From Hermodice carunculata (lineage: Eukaryota; Annelida; Polychaeta; Eunicida; Amphinomidae): a stretch of 64,000 nucleotides of DNA. The DNA is taken from the NCBI GenBank assembly GCA_964020975.1, contig OZ026624.1, forward strand, positions 64,656,208 to 64,720,207. The letters are read 5' to 3'. Each line of letters starts with the position of its first letter. Positions within the stretch are counted from its first letter, which is position 1. The position numbers and the translations under genes are program-made. Positions 45,741-56,520 of this stretch are shown here, piece by piece. The notes under the pieces were generated by a model. It worked only from the letters and a program-made list of their open reading frames with translations. It made no database searches and was not told the origin of the DNA.

Positions 45741-46396
45741 GCGTTCATTGTGCATGCATCTCCTTGAGCAGCAAGGAGGCCTCATAAGACACTGCAGATT
45801 GAGTTAAACAAGGCCTGGCAGAATGCAATCATCATATCAGAATAATGACCCACATAAGTTTTGAGGTACCACTCTTACTAGTTCTGCAGAATTTCCTAAT
45901 GGTTCTGTTTGCACAGAATTGCTGACCACAAATATGAATAAAATTGCATCTGACAGACTTTTTTACAGTGTTTGATTAACAGTTACAAACTTTCAAAGTT
46001 ACAATCATTACACCAAGTTCCCACTTTATACATATTTGCTCTTTGTGTAAAAAACAAACAACATTAAAGAAATTCTGTATCACTTAATTTTATCCATACA
46101 TGTGACCATTAGCATCCCATCAACATTTGGAGATGTGGTTGGACCTGTAAGCAGCTGTTTTAAAATTTGTGAACATGTTGCTCTCAAACTTCTTTTCAAA
46201 TCAGTGGTTTATGCAGCAAGTACAACGGAAGTTCCAGAATTCATGATGGTTTCAGTCCCTTGAAGGTAGTTGTTTCTCTTTGCCTATAGGTTTAAAGCAA
46301 ACTTGGGGCACAGATACAAACTTTGATGTGCTGCCTGCTGTGTGCTTATACTAATTAGGGGTTTTAGCATGTCTATCAAAACATTTCTATAAATAT
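45741..46396. other. Unique sequence, no gene seen
   Basis: A minus acceptor-like CTGCTTACAG near 46150 has no plausible donor. Nothing else was recognised. Confidence 0.3.
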
Positions 46397-46580
46397 TACA
46401 GTAGTCCCTCCTTTGAAAGACCACTCCTTTGAGAGACCACCTCCTTTGAGAGACCACAATTGTTAGGTCTCTCTGTAGTACTTTTCATGTTATTTATACC
46501 TCCTTTGAGGAACCACCTGCTTTATGTGACCGCCTTTTGGGTGGCACCAGGGGCAGTCTCTCAAAGGAGGGACTACTGTA
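46397..46580. mobile_element. pogo/Tigger-like MITE (GAGAGACCACC type)
   Basis: TACAGTAGTCCCTCCTTTGA and TCAAAGGAGGGACTACTGTA are perfect 20-bp inverted ends including the TA. Internal GAGAGACCACCTCC repeats. Confidence 0.95.
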
Positions 46581-46960
46581 GTATTATTAAATGGGATCAG
46601 TAGTCCTATGGCTATGAACATCATATACCAACTTAAAGGTGAACTCTTTGCAGCTTTGCTTCTAGCAGGGTGTCTTCAGCATGATGTAAAAAAACTGGTG
46701 CATTCAAAATCTATGGACCATTGCAAAAGTATATACACCTTGCATCTGTTTGATTCAATACTTCTGAGACAAAATTGTGATTTGCTAACCGATTACCCAG
46801 TGGTAATGCCTTTAAAGTAGCACCAATGAAGCACTTACAGCCACGTGCACCTTTAGTGGTGCATAAAAGAACACTTACATGCACTGAATAATGTGCATTA
46901 CAAACAGCTGGTGAACCACGATAAAGAGATCAGCTGCACATCCAAGTCTATAGATTACAG

Positions 46961-47380
46961 TTAACCCTTAAAGTGCTAATCACTGATATAGTTGTTTCTC
47001 ATTACTGTTGAACATACAGAAAAACCTCTCTAACCAAACACCTTCTTATACTGAACACCTCCCTCTACTGAACACCATGTCTCAGTCCCAAATATATACT
47101 TTCAATGTTATCAGACCTCCCTATCCCGAACACCTCACTATACCAAACACTTTTTCTGGTCCCAAGCATGTTTGGTATAGGGAGGTTTTACTGGTACTGT
47201 ACATGGTTAAAAGATTAAAATTCCTCATAAAGATACATTTCATTCAAATACCAGCAAGCCTAGTCTAAAGCAAAAAGTAGTCTTAGTCAACAACTTTCCT
47301 TGGGGCACTTTGCCCACAATGCGCAAAGTGCCCACAGGAAAGTTGTTGCCTCAATCTGAAATCAGCACTTTAAGAGTTAA
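46961..47380. mobile_element. TTAA MITE, type C, split by a pogo-like MITE
   Basis: TTAACCCTTAAAGTGCTAATC at the left and CAGCACTTTAAGAGTTAA at the right. After GTTGAACATA the element is interrupted by 47015-47196 and resumes with CTGTACATGGTTAAAAGATT, as shown by the uninterrupted type C copy at 16104. Both core arms carry the AACTTT/AAAGTT variant. Confidence 0.92.
47015..47196. mobile_element. pogo/Tigger-like MITE nested in a type C MITE
   Basis: TACAGAAAAACCTCTCTAACC to GGTATAGGGAGGTTTTACTGGTA, with CTGAACACC repeats inside. It lies within 46961-47380 and so is younger than that element. Confidence 0.9.
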
Positions 47381-48128
47381 CAGAAACGTTCAGCTGTGTT
47401 TGATTTCAAAGGCCGCTGTGAATACATCATCTATTTAAAATGTCACCAGTAACATTTAATTTATCAGGTGTGTGGTAAACTGATAAGCTTTACATTATTC
47501 ACTCCACAAGATATAAAAAGAATCACGATATTTATTACCACTACAGTAAACAAATAACCTGGGCCTATGCCTACTTTATTGCATAATCAGAAGCATAAGG
47601 AATAGCAATAATTGACCCACTGCACCCTGCATTTTGGTTTTCAAGAATGACTTAACAGTTGTGATCAAGATTCTATCAGATGTACAGAATCCCTTCATCT
47701 AACTTCCCAGGACCATGTGCAGACTGACTATATGTACACAGTCTTAATTAAGCTGTAATTGTTAGATGAGTCCAAAGGCATGTCCTATGTATAATGATCT
47801 GCTGAGTGAAGACTGCAAAAAAACCCCAAAAAAGTAGAGTTTTCTACACAGGGACAGTGAAAGAAAGCTCTGACATGATGGCAAACAGTGGTAAAAACTA
47901 ATATGACTTTATAATTTAAATAGAATTTAAATGTGGCTTCCTATTTCACAAATATTGACACATCAAAACTGAAAAGCTTGGTCATGTATGAGACTTGACA
48001 TCAAGCAACAGGTGCCCTTAGTACACATTGTGAGTGCAGGTGCCCTTGGTTTACACATGTTTTATTTGCAAAAACAAAAAAAATAAAAAACAAAAAAACA
48101 AAACTAAAAAAAAAAACAACAACAACAA

Positions 48129-49026
48129 AATGAATAGCATTCAAAGAACGGATTACCCTCGGCACCCACAACTTTTTTTCCTCAATTCTGCATTTTTTCT
48201 ACAATTTTTCTTTTCAGACTTCACAGGTGCCATTACACAGTGCAACTGCACCGCAAATTTGATGAAGCTGTGATGAATTCTGCTTGAAATATCATGGTAA
48301 CATGATTGTCCACTTGGGTGCCATTCAGATGGCCTTCAAATAAATGCTTCAAAAGTTTCACGAACATGGAACATGGCCCATGATAATTTACATCTGTGAT
48401 AAAAATTTGGTGAAGCTTCAATGGATCCTTGTTGAGATATTATGGTAACATCGTCCCCTTGTGCACCACTCCGATGGCTTTGAAATTTCATAAAAAGTTG
48501 ATAAATATAAAGGGGGAAGCTGGTTTTAGATAGGAACTGGTCCATCATAAGATGCATCTCTGACAAAAATTTGGTAAAGCTGCAGTCAATATTCTTAGAT
48601 ATATCATTGTAATGTCATCAGGGTAAATGCCACTCAGACGGCCTTCAAATAAACACATTAAAATGTCATAAAAAGTTTAGAAATGATCAGAGGAAGCTGG
48701 TTTTATCATAAGTTTCTTCTGTGAAAAAATTTTGGTTAAAAGCTATGATGAATATTTTTTAGATATTATGGTAACGTCATTCCCCTTGTGCGCCATTCAA
48801 ATGGCCTTGAAATAAATAATTTAAAAGTTCCATAAAAAGTTTAAAAATGATCAGAGGAAGCTGGTTTTCAATAAGTACCTGGTACATTTTAAGGTGAATC
48901 TCTGACAAAAATTTAGTAAAGCTACGATGAATGTTTTTTGAGATATCGTGGTAACATCAACAAGACAGACAGAAGGACGATGCAGGGAACGACAATACCC
49001 TCCGGCACTTTAAAGGCCAAGGGTAA
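48129..49026. mobile_element. Internally repeated element with TTACCCTYGG-type ends, copy 2
   Basis: TTACCCTCGGCACCCACAAC (48153) to GGCACTTTAAAGGCCAAGGGTAAAA, with about four 170-180-bp units (AAAGTTTCATAAAAAG, GATCAGAGGAAGCTGGTTTT, CTCTGACAAAAATTTGGTAAAGC, GAGATATCGTGGTAAC) and a CAAGACAGACAGAAGGACG run near the end. Paralog of 20520-21488. Confidence 0.7.
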
Positions 49027-50414
49027 AAAATAAATAATAGAACTCTGACTGAACAGCTTTACTCTATATGAAACGGAATACTCCACATTAGAATATGTAT
49101 CTGGTTTAAAGACTATGAGAGCCACATGAGGCAATCTGATGACTGAGTATTTGCTCATCACAACTGTCTCGAGTTAAAAGGTCATATGTTTCAAAATGGT
49201 GGGTGCTAAATCCATCATACAATGACCGTGCACCACTCTCTCGAAATACAATTTTTGCTTGAAAGAGCTGCTATTGTTGGCACTAAATCCCACTTTCTCA
49301 GAAATAAGATTAGTTAACAAAGGCTTGAGATTACACGACACAAACTCAAATCTAGATCAACTACCCGTGTGTTAGTTCTGAGGTGTGGTTCATCTTTTCA
49401 CAATGATACAATGTGAATACGTTGTACTTGTTCAGGATTACCTGACAACGGAATCTCATCCACTCTCAGTTACCATGGCAGACACAGCTTGACCAAAGAC
49501 CAGCCTGGCATTTGCCAAATGCTAACAATTCTTCCATTTGATTGATGAAATTTCCAAGGGTCTGATGTAATTCTATGTGAACTATTGTAGCCTATGGTTT
49601 ATTTGGAACAAAAAAAAATGCTATCATATTCATCTTGGGTAGAGCTTCTGCAGGTGTAGACCGTCCTTGTTTAATAATCTGTTGTCTGTTTCAGTTCTAC
49701 ATACTAACAGATACCACCACAACTCCCTTCGGCTGTAAACAGCATGCTGATTTCTTTGACTGATTAAACAGCTCTCCTCGATACACACACCAGACACACT
49801 GCACACACAAAATGTACCACCGAAACCTGCTGACTTGCACCTTTCACCTTCTCTGTAACAGACCAATGTAGACCAGACATGCTGGTCAATATGTACTGAA
49901 ATGTCAGGCCTTTGCATCGAAATGCTTTGTCGGCGGAGTCTACATTATAATTCAGAATAATTGTGAATATCACTGTGTTTAGCACTCAAAGTATTCAACC
50001 ACCTATCAGACATAGCATTGATCTGCTGGAAAACTTGCATTGGAAAGGCTTGATAACTTGAAACTTGTTGCATTTTTGCAGTGACCTGCGTTTGAAGGTC
50101 AACACGAGAGCCAGACATAATATACTGTGAGGTACTGAGGTAGAGGCTGGTACAGGGGGATTGCAGCAACACACAGCAACCACCTATCATCAGCCGTGAC
50201 AGCTGAGTGAAGCCAACAAGATGGAACACCTTCTACATATTTGTATTGTTATCAAATATCTTAATAAATACAATGTATATATTGGTGTGCACATACAATG
50301 TATTCACAAATGGGTACATTGTATGTGAACACACAAAAGGTGATATTGTGTAGAAATACAATGTATCCACTTATGTATTTTCTCAAAATGTCAATGCCTA
50401 GGTTGACAAGCAAG
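49027..50414. other. Unique sequence with weak exon candidates
   Basis: A minus segment 49474-49521 (TTGTTAG acceptor, GTAACT donor, phase 0/0) reads ANARLVFGQAVSAM, faintly like the A-x-Y-x-F-G-x-x-V motif of macroglobulin domains, but is too short to claim. Longer minus frames at 49630-50229 have no family match. Confidence 0.2.
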
Positions 50415-50598
50415 TACAGTGAAACCTGTTTTGAGAGACCACCCCTACTGCAGGCCAAATAGTGGTCATATAAGGCAGGTGGTCTCTCAATGGAGGTGCA
50501 ATAACATGGGAGAGATAGCAAAAGGGACTTTGGAAATATGGTCTTAAAAGGCAGGTAGTCTTTCATTACAGTGGTCTCTCAAAACAGGTTTCACCGTA
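50415..50598. mobile_element. pogo/Tigger-like MITE (GAGAGACCACC type)
   Basis: TACAGTGAAACCTGTTTTGA and TCAAAACAGGTTTCACCGTA, almost perfect inverted ends. Internal GGTGGTCTCTCAATGG. Confidence 0.92.
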
Positions 50599-50669
50599 GT
50601 GCTTTTTGACAATAAACATACAATTCATCACAACTTTTTACTTACTCCACTGACAGTTGTCATGGTCTT

Positions 50670-50850
50670 GGCCAGTGGTTCTGGTATTTTTTCATAAGAG
50701 ACACCCTACCTGATCTTTTAGCAGGTACAGCATGCCTTGCGTCAGCACTGCACAGCAAGACATGCTCTGGATGCTGCACAGGCAGCTGAAACATGTTGGT
50801 GAGGCAGTGCAAAAATCTGGACTTCTAAGACTGCAGGCAATTTATTCCAA
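50670..50850. mobile_element. Type D TTAA MITE, heavily worn
   Basis: GGCCAGTGGTTCTGG near the left and CAAGACATGCTCTGGATGCTGC / GAGGCAGTGCAAAAATCTGG later resemble the type D core arms, but the ends are lost. Confidence 0.35.
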
Positions 50851-51354
50851 TGAATGAATGAAGGTTTTTTGGGGGGTGGGGGGAAGTAATTTTACCCCTA
50901 TCTTCCTTAAATTATGGAGTCTACAGTTTTCCTAGCTCTGAGGTGAGTACAACTATAGATGATACCATTTATTACAGGACCTGCTAGCACTGGCTCCATC
51001 TGTAGGCTGATAGTCCCTCTACTTCCTCCCATTGGTCAAGAGTTGCAAAAAAAAAAAAATACCCAAACAAATCTTGAAAAAGCAGCACAATGTGATATAA
51101 TTACAGAAGCCCTAATTTATATTTTTCAATTACAGAAGTCTTATGATAAAATGTTTTTGTAATTAACCATCATAGCATGATTACTTGCCAGGTGTCTCCC
51201 TCACTTCCTGTCCCAACAGACAACTTTACTGTGTGCTCAAAGTATTACCCACATTTAATTTCCGTTCTCAACATTCACCCGACTATTAATTATACTCCTC
51301 TCTTGCATTATAATCTCTTAACAATCAATTTATTATGTTTCCATCAACAAAATA

Positions 51355-51666
51355 TTAATGAAACATGAATGTGTGTTTGTAAAGCAGGGTTTCGTATTGC
51401 TCAATGTCTGAAGTATCTTGTGTGTTGATGTAAAGTGTAACACCGGGGATACATTGATGCTGGGCTAGAAGACAACAAGTTTGCCCAAGAGGCTGGCTGC
51501 CTGCATCAGCTGTTTCCCAGACAACATTGTAAGGAGACACTGTCAGTATAGGTGGGTTCTTGTCACAAGGAATATGAAACCATGACGCATGGAGTTGCCT
51601 GTTTTTCATTGTGACACGTGAGAGCTGTTCAGTATGAGCGATGTGTACTATTCCAACTATGCCCAT
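51355..51666 (-). CDS. Unassigned 103-codon open frame with poly-A signal
   Basis: Minus-strand frame starting MGIVGIVHIAHTEQLSRVTM and including SPYNVVWETADAGSQPLGQT, ending TAA. An AATAAA lies about 25 bases downstream (51320-51325). Composition is balanced and more GC-rich than the flanks. It could be a last exon or an intronless small gene. I recognise no family, and it may be chance. Confidence 0.3.
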   Translation of the reverse strand: MGIVGIVHIAHTEQLSRVTMKNRQLHASWFHIPCDKNPPILTVSPYNVVWETADAGSQPLGQTCCLLAQHQCIPGVTLYINTQDTSDIEQYETLLYKHTFMFH

Positions 51667-51848
51667 TTTTACAGGATTTCAGGACAACAAAATGTATGCA
51701 TACTCTGAAATCGATGTTGTTTGCCAATCTTTGAAACTTCATTGATCTTCAAGTTTAAACCTCTGATGCATTTGTTGCATAAAAAGTTTCCCCTCGTACG
51801 AACCAGTGATTTTACCAACACAAAGAAATGGGTTGATCAGTTCAAATG

Positions 51849-51930
51849 GACCCAATGGTGCAATGGTTAAGACAGGTCATTCAAACAACACATGTATCCA
51901 AAGCCATCCAGGTCCAAATCCCATTGGACC
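51849..51930 (+). repeat. tRNA-like sequence, possible SINE head
   Basis: TGGTGCAATGGTTAAGAC fits a pol III A box and GGTCCAAATCC about 45 bases later fits a B box (GGTTCRANNCC). The flanking GACCCAA/TTGGACC pair only imperfectly and the T stem is poor, so it is not a working tRNA. No tail repeat was identified. Confidence 0.4.
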
Positions 51931-52139
51931 CCTGATTTGAATTTTAGCAAAAAGTCAGAAAACATCAAGAGTGTAAGCTCAGCTATGACAAAGAGTCCCA
52001 AAGATAATGGGAAACAAGCAATAATTTATGGTTTAACTGAAAATCATTTAGGAATAAACCTGGGTACACAATTAAGACAGGCCACGCAGGTGACACACCT
52101 GTCTAGAACCATCCACCCCCCCACCCCCCAAAGAAAACT

Positions 52140-53080
52140 CAGAGGCTCCAACTCTCCCGCTTTTTCTAACTTTTCTACAAAGTCTCCTGCCCTCCCGCTT
52201 TTTGTATAAAGTCTCCTGCTTTTCTAAAAATTTAACCAAAAATGAAAGCTGAAAATGTTTTTATCGATCGGCAGCACCCAGCAGTGGTACAAGAGCGACA
52301 GAGTGGTACTGTCTTGCTTGGGTTATCACCCCATATACGTCCGAAAGCTGTGTTCTAGATGGCGCTGCAAAACTACTTCCACGTCACTTGGGCCCATCAT
52401 GGCAAAGCGTTCCTCGAACGGGAACGAAAATCTGACAAAGAAAAGGGCGAAGTACCAAGCCAGTTTTTCACCATCATGGAAGGAGCAGTTTGCAGGCATT
52501 AGGGAAAGCCCTCAACGAACAAATTACGCCTTTTGTGGCTGCTGCAACAGTAGCTTTTCCGTATCATATGGGGGAGAATTCGCTCTGTACTCATTATTTT
52601 TAACTTCTCACACAAGGTGTTGAGAAGTCAGCTGGGTGAGATTTATCTTGATGTGTTGTAGAAATGAAGACAATTTGATGGCAAGAAAATAAAGGTGCTG
52701 ACAAGAAAAATACACGTATTATTGTTTGCTTTTGTCCAATACAGAGTTTTCATCAAGACTTGAAAGACTTTTCATGAAAAAAAGTGTAAGGTGGCCCACC
52801 GTTCTGCTTACAATGTGAGGAAAACACTGAAATGTAGCAGCTGTTCTGTGATTATTTGCAAAATTGATAATGTCTTTGATGATGCCTGAAATGGCTCAAA
52901 ATGGGTCAGAATGCAGCAAATAAAGGTTAAAATTTCAAAATTTTCCCGGGGGGCATACCCCCGGACCCCCCTAGATGAGCTTCGTGCCTTTTGGCGCTTG
53001 CTCACGTACAACTTCCCACTTTTCAGTAGCTGAAAGACGGAGATCTCCCACTTTGTACCTGAGGCAGGTTGGAGCCTCTG
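52140..53080 (+). mobile_element. hAT-like element with coding remnant
   Basis: CAGAGGCTCCAAC at the left and GTTGGAGCCTCTG at the right are inverted ends; AAAACT flanks both, a probable 6-bp target duplication. The interior holds the start of a transposase-type frame (52399-52590). The remaining half is non-coding. It is inserted at the left edge of a minisatellite. Confidence 0.75.
52399..52590 (+). pseudogene. N-terminal BED-like zinc-finger part of a hAT transposase
   Basis: Starting at ATG 52399: MAKRSSNGNENLTKKRAKYQ then SFSPSWKEQFAGIRESPQRT then NYAFCGCCNSSFSVSYGGEF. hAT proteins of the ZBED5/FAM200-like kind begin with K-Y-x-x-x-F-x-x-x-W, then a C-x2-C finger, then SxxHGGxxDxxxH. 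Here Tyr replaces the His before GG and the finger's last ligand is lost. The frame ends soon after, so this is a decayed copy. Confidence 0.65.
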
Positions 53081-53250
53081 AAAACTGTTTACCTGAGGTT
53101 AACACCCTCCAGGAAAACTGCTTACCTGGGGCTAATACACCAGGAAAGCTGTTTACCTGAGGCTAACACAACCCAAGAAAAACTTTTTACCTGAGGCCAA
53201 CACACCCCAGGAAAGCTGTATACCTGAGGCATGTTATTCTGATGGGGATC
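53081..53250. repeat. About 40-bp minisatellite, 4-5 copies
   Basis: Repeated GAAAGCTGTTTACCTGAGGCTAACACACCCCAG with variation. The hAT-like element ends at its first unit. Confidence 0.8.
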
Positions 53251-54195
53251 ATCTTAAAGTCTCATCCAAATTTTAATCACAATGAAGGCTGATAGAAATA
53301 TCATTGCAGCAGAAGACATTTGACCATCAGCCAAATCTGGCTGGTTTCAGGGTGAAAAGCTTAAGACATGTTGCTATCGGAATGATTTATGCTTTCTTTA
53401 TAGGGATAGGTAAGTTTCAATTACTGCTGGTTTTAAAATGGATAGGGATATCCATCACTTAGTTAAACAGGGAGTGAGCAGCATGTACTATTTACTGGAA
53501 TAGTGTTTCAAGCTCATTTCACGACCATGCATGAAGTCTGGAAATGACCACAGTCCTCCCCTCCACACCCTTAACAACAGACAAGTTTTTGACATCTTAC
53601 ATCTTCACCTTTATGCCACACTCTAAGTCTTCACTTCACGTGTTTACATTATTCACACCAAAGAAAAAAGGTTCTCACCTGGGCAGGTGCAGAGAACTTT
53701 TAATAATCCATCCCAGTGATGATAAGCTTTTTAGTGATACACTCATCCTGATTGGTTTACAACGTCATCTATGACATCAGACAGCCAATGAGACCAAATG
53801 TTGCATCATTAAGATTTGAATGCTAATGTCCAGTATGTTTGTTTCTGCTGAATGTTTAAGCATTGATGAAGTTTTTTCTTCTTCCTTTTTTTATGCATCA
53901 CGCATGTCCAAAAATACTAGTTATATATGTGTGTGTCTGAAAAAAAATTCACATCTGTCCCAAATGGTGATAGTAAATTTGATTTAACGAAAAATGTACT
54001 TTATTCTCCTATAATATTTATTTAGTTCATATTTAATTGATAAAGTGCACGCAGGTGTTGAATATTCAAAGTTCCAACCATGAGGGCTGCCAAATGTACT
54101 AAGTGAAATGAGGGCAGAAATGTGATTTTTACTGATTCTATTCATTTCACTCTGTGAACTAAGCTAAAGAGATAATGCAAAATAAGGTAGAAAAA
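53251..54195. other. Unique sequence, no gene seen
   Basis: No exon or repeat family was recognised. Confidence 0.3.

Positions 54196-54289
<94 letters not shown>
54196..54289. repeat. (ATG)n trinucleotide array
   Basis: About 31 uninterrupted ATG/GAT units. The minus-strand poly-His frame is an artefact. Confidence 0.98.
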
Positions 54290-54290
<1 letters not shown>

Positions 54291-54427
54291 GAAGACATAT
54301 CAAATGTGTTTCAGAAGTCTGAAAAGTTGCACTCAGATAAAAAGCCTGAGATAGCTCTTGGTGATTTGAAAGACAAATTGTTTCTTGTCTGGTTATCAGG
54401 TGATTTGCTGTGGCTTCGCCTTTTACT

Positions 54428-54484
54428 TTAACCCTTTCCCACTTCAAGCACCCTAGCGCACCTGGATGTCAAAGGTCGTCTGCT
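54428..54484. mobile_element. Type A MITE terminal fragment
   Basis: TTAACCCTTTCCCACTTCAAG plus AAAGGTCGTCTGC, directly left of a full type A copy. Probably a solo end or the product of an insertion within a second copy. Confidence 0.6.
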
Positions 54485-54721
54485 TTAACCCTTTCCCCCT
54501 TCAATTAATACTGACTCAACTGCTTTCCTTGGTATGGGTTGGGCACTAAGTGTCCAACCCATACCAAGGAAAGCTGTTGACTTGGGGATATGTGATCTTG
54601 ATAGGTCTCACCCGCAATTGTCAAATTGTTTTTCCTTATTGTTGAAATTGGTTGCAAACACTGGAGCAGATAACATTTGACCACCAGTCAGTTTTTGGTC
54701 GGTTTAAGGGCAAAGGGTTAA
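54485..54721. mobile_element. TTAA MITE, type A
   Basis: TTAACCCTTTCCCCCTTCAAT to GGTCGGTTTAAGGGCAAAGGGTTAA. The arms around GGGCACTAAGTGTCC share the GGTATGGG/CCCATACC variant. Body TTGTTGAAATTGGTTGCAAAC and GACCACCAGTCAG. Confidence 0.92.
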
Positions 54722-54797
54722 GGTTTTTACTTAAATTTCACATTCATAGAAAACCTTTTGATTAGAATAGCAGAAAGACTTGTCACGATGTGATGCA

Positions 54798-54880
54798 CCA
54801 GGTCAACAGTTTTCTTGGCCTGGGCTGGGTACATTGCACCAAAGAATGCCAAGGAAAGTCGTTGACTCAGTCTGATTTAA
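54798..54880. mobile_element. TTAA MITE fragment
   Basis: CAGGTCAACAGTTTTCTTGGCC ... GCCAAGGAAAGTCGTTGACTCAG then TCTGATTTAA. Only the palindromic end is recognisable. Confidence 0.65.
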
Positions 54881-54977
54881 CCCTGGGCTGGGCTGCAGTG
54901 CTCTGTGTACTTATAAAGGACACAGCACTCTATATCCCAGCTTCGCAACCTTCCTGTTACCAGAAGTCTTCTTCCAG

Positions 54978-55100
54978 TGTCTGTGTTACAAAGATATACG
55001 TAACTTCCCCCGAGCTTGTGAGAAATGGAACTCTGACCATTTGCACTTTCTATGGTGAAGCCATATGCAACATCAAAGCAAAAGCTTATATGCAGCTTTG
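54978..55100 (+). CDS. Possible N-terminal exon of an A2M/CD109-like protein
   Basis: Plus strand: after a GTCTTCTTCCAG acceptor-like site the frame reads VTKIYVTSPELVRNGTLTIC and on through FYGEAICNIKAKAYMQL, reaching a TTTG/GTGAAT donor-like site. The first macroglobulin domain of CD109/A2M/TEP proteins begins YLVTAPxxxRPGxNLTIxVxL...VxVxAxL, and the match is good in order and spacing. It is on the opposite strand to the exons at 44336 and 1909. The minus frame is also open but has no match. It needs a profile search. Confidence 0.4.
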
Positions 55101-55267
55101 GTGAATTGCTGTAAGATGTCAGACTCACCCACCACTACTCCCATATAATTGCCCACATAAGATGAGAAAAAAAAGGTGTCCCAGCCTTGCCTCCAGCAGT
55201 GAACATGTGCATGTACCGGAAGGGAAGGCTTCCCTTTGACATCAACATCACTGCTCCATGCAGAGGA

Positions 55268-56100
55268 TGAATAACAGAAAAAAGCCCTATGATGGCCGGC
55301 AGAAATGAAGCCTTGAGAAAGGTGAATAACTGAGACACAGCCCTATGGTGGCAGAAATGAAGCCTTAAGAAAGGTGAATAACTGAGACACAGCCCTATGG
55401 TGGCAGAAATGAAGCCTTGAGAAAGGTGAATAACTGAGACACAGCCCTATGGTGGCAGAAATGAAGCCTTAAGAAAGGTGAATAACTGAGACACAGCCCT
55501 ATGGTGGCAGAAATGAAGCCTTAAGAAAGGTGAATAACTGAGACACAGCCCTATGGTGGCAGAAATGAAGCCTTGAGAAAGATGAATAACTGAGACACAG
55601 CCCCATGGTGGCAGAAATGAAGCCTTAAGAAAGGTGAATAACTGAGACACAGCCCTATGGTGGCAGAAATGAAGCCTTGGGAAAGGTTATTAATAACTGA
55701 GACACAGCCCTATGATGGCAATGGCAAAGCCTTGAGCAAGGTGAATAACTGAGACACAGCCCTATGATGGCAATGGCAAAGCCTTGAGCAAGGTGAATAA
55801 CTGAGACACAGCCCTATGATGGCAGAGATGAAGCCTTGAGAAAGGTTAATAACTGAGATGCAGCCCTGTGATGGCACAGATGACACCTTATTATAATACA
55901 GCTGCTCCATGAAAAGTGAATAACAGAGATGCAGCCCTATGAAAGCAGAGATAGACCTATTATAACACTACTGCTCCATGCAAAGAGTGAATAACAGCGA
56001 TACGACCCTATGATAGCAGAGATAGACCTACTATAACACTATTGCTCCATGCAAAGAGTGAATAACAGAGACGTGACCCTATGATGGCAGATATACAGAT
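55268..56100. repeat. 52-bp minisatellite, about 12 copies, degrading rightwards
   Basis: GCCCTATGGTGGCAGAAATGAAGCC recurs every 52 bases (55340, 55392, 55444, 55496 and on). From about 55870 it shifts to a longer unit containing CTATTATAACACTACTGCTCCATGCAAAG. Confidence 0.95.
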
Positions 56101-56154
56101 CAAAGAAAACACCAAAGCTATGCCCAGGGGGCATGATGGTCTCGTCAGCATAAT

Positions 56155-56520
56155 TCAAGCCACTCCGAAGTTTTTCTACAATGGTCATTCAAGCATGATG
56201 TAACCAATGAAGTGTGACAATGATGGTACAAATTTGAAGTGACCATACATCACTATTAATCATTTACCCAAGTATGAAAGCCCCACCCTGCAGTGTAGTT
56301 AGTGAAATAATGCCACTCCGAAGTTTTTCTACAATGCTCATTCAAGCATGATGTAACCAATGAAGTATGAAAGGCCTACCCAATGCACACGTAGTTAGTG
56401 AAATAATGCCTCTCCAAATTAAGTTTTTTGTTGACAGACAGAAGGACTGAAGGACGGAGGTACGGACATCTGGAAAGCGAGTGCTTATAGTCTCGCCAAC
56501 AGCTTATGCTAGGAAGACAA
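56155..56520. repeat. Duplicated unit with GACAGACAGAAGGACTGAAGG tail
   Basis: CCACTCCGAAGTTTTTCTACAATG and CATTCAAGCATGATGTAACCAATGAAG occur twice, with GTAGTTAGTGAAATAATGCC after each. The array ends in a GACAGACAGAAGGACTG run and CTTATAGTCTCGCCAACAGC. Same general architecture as the other internally repeated elements. Confidence 0.7.

Noticed and set aside
49474-49521. Possible macroglobulin-domain micro-exon (LVFGQAVSAM)
   Set aside because: Only 48 nt, weak splice sites and a partial motif; not enough to call.
54142-54447. Minus-strand poly-histidine protein
   Set aside because: Translation of the (ATG)n array; no coding flanks.
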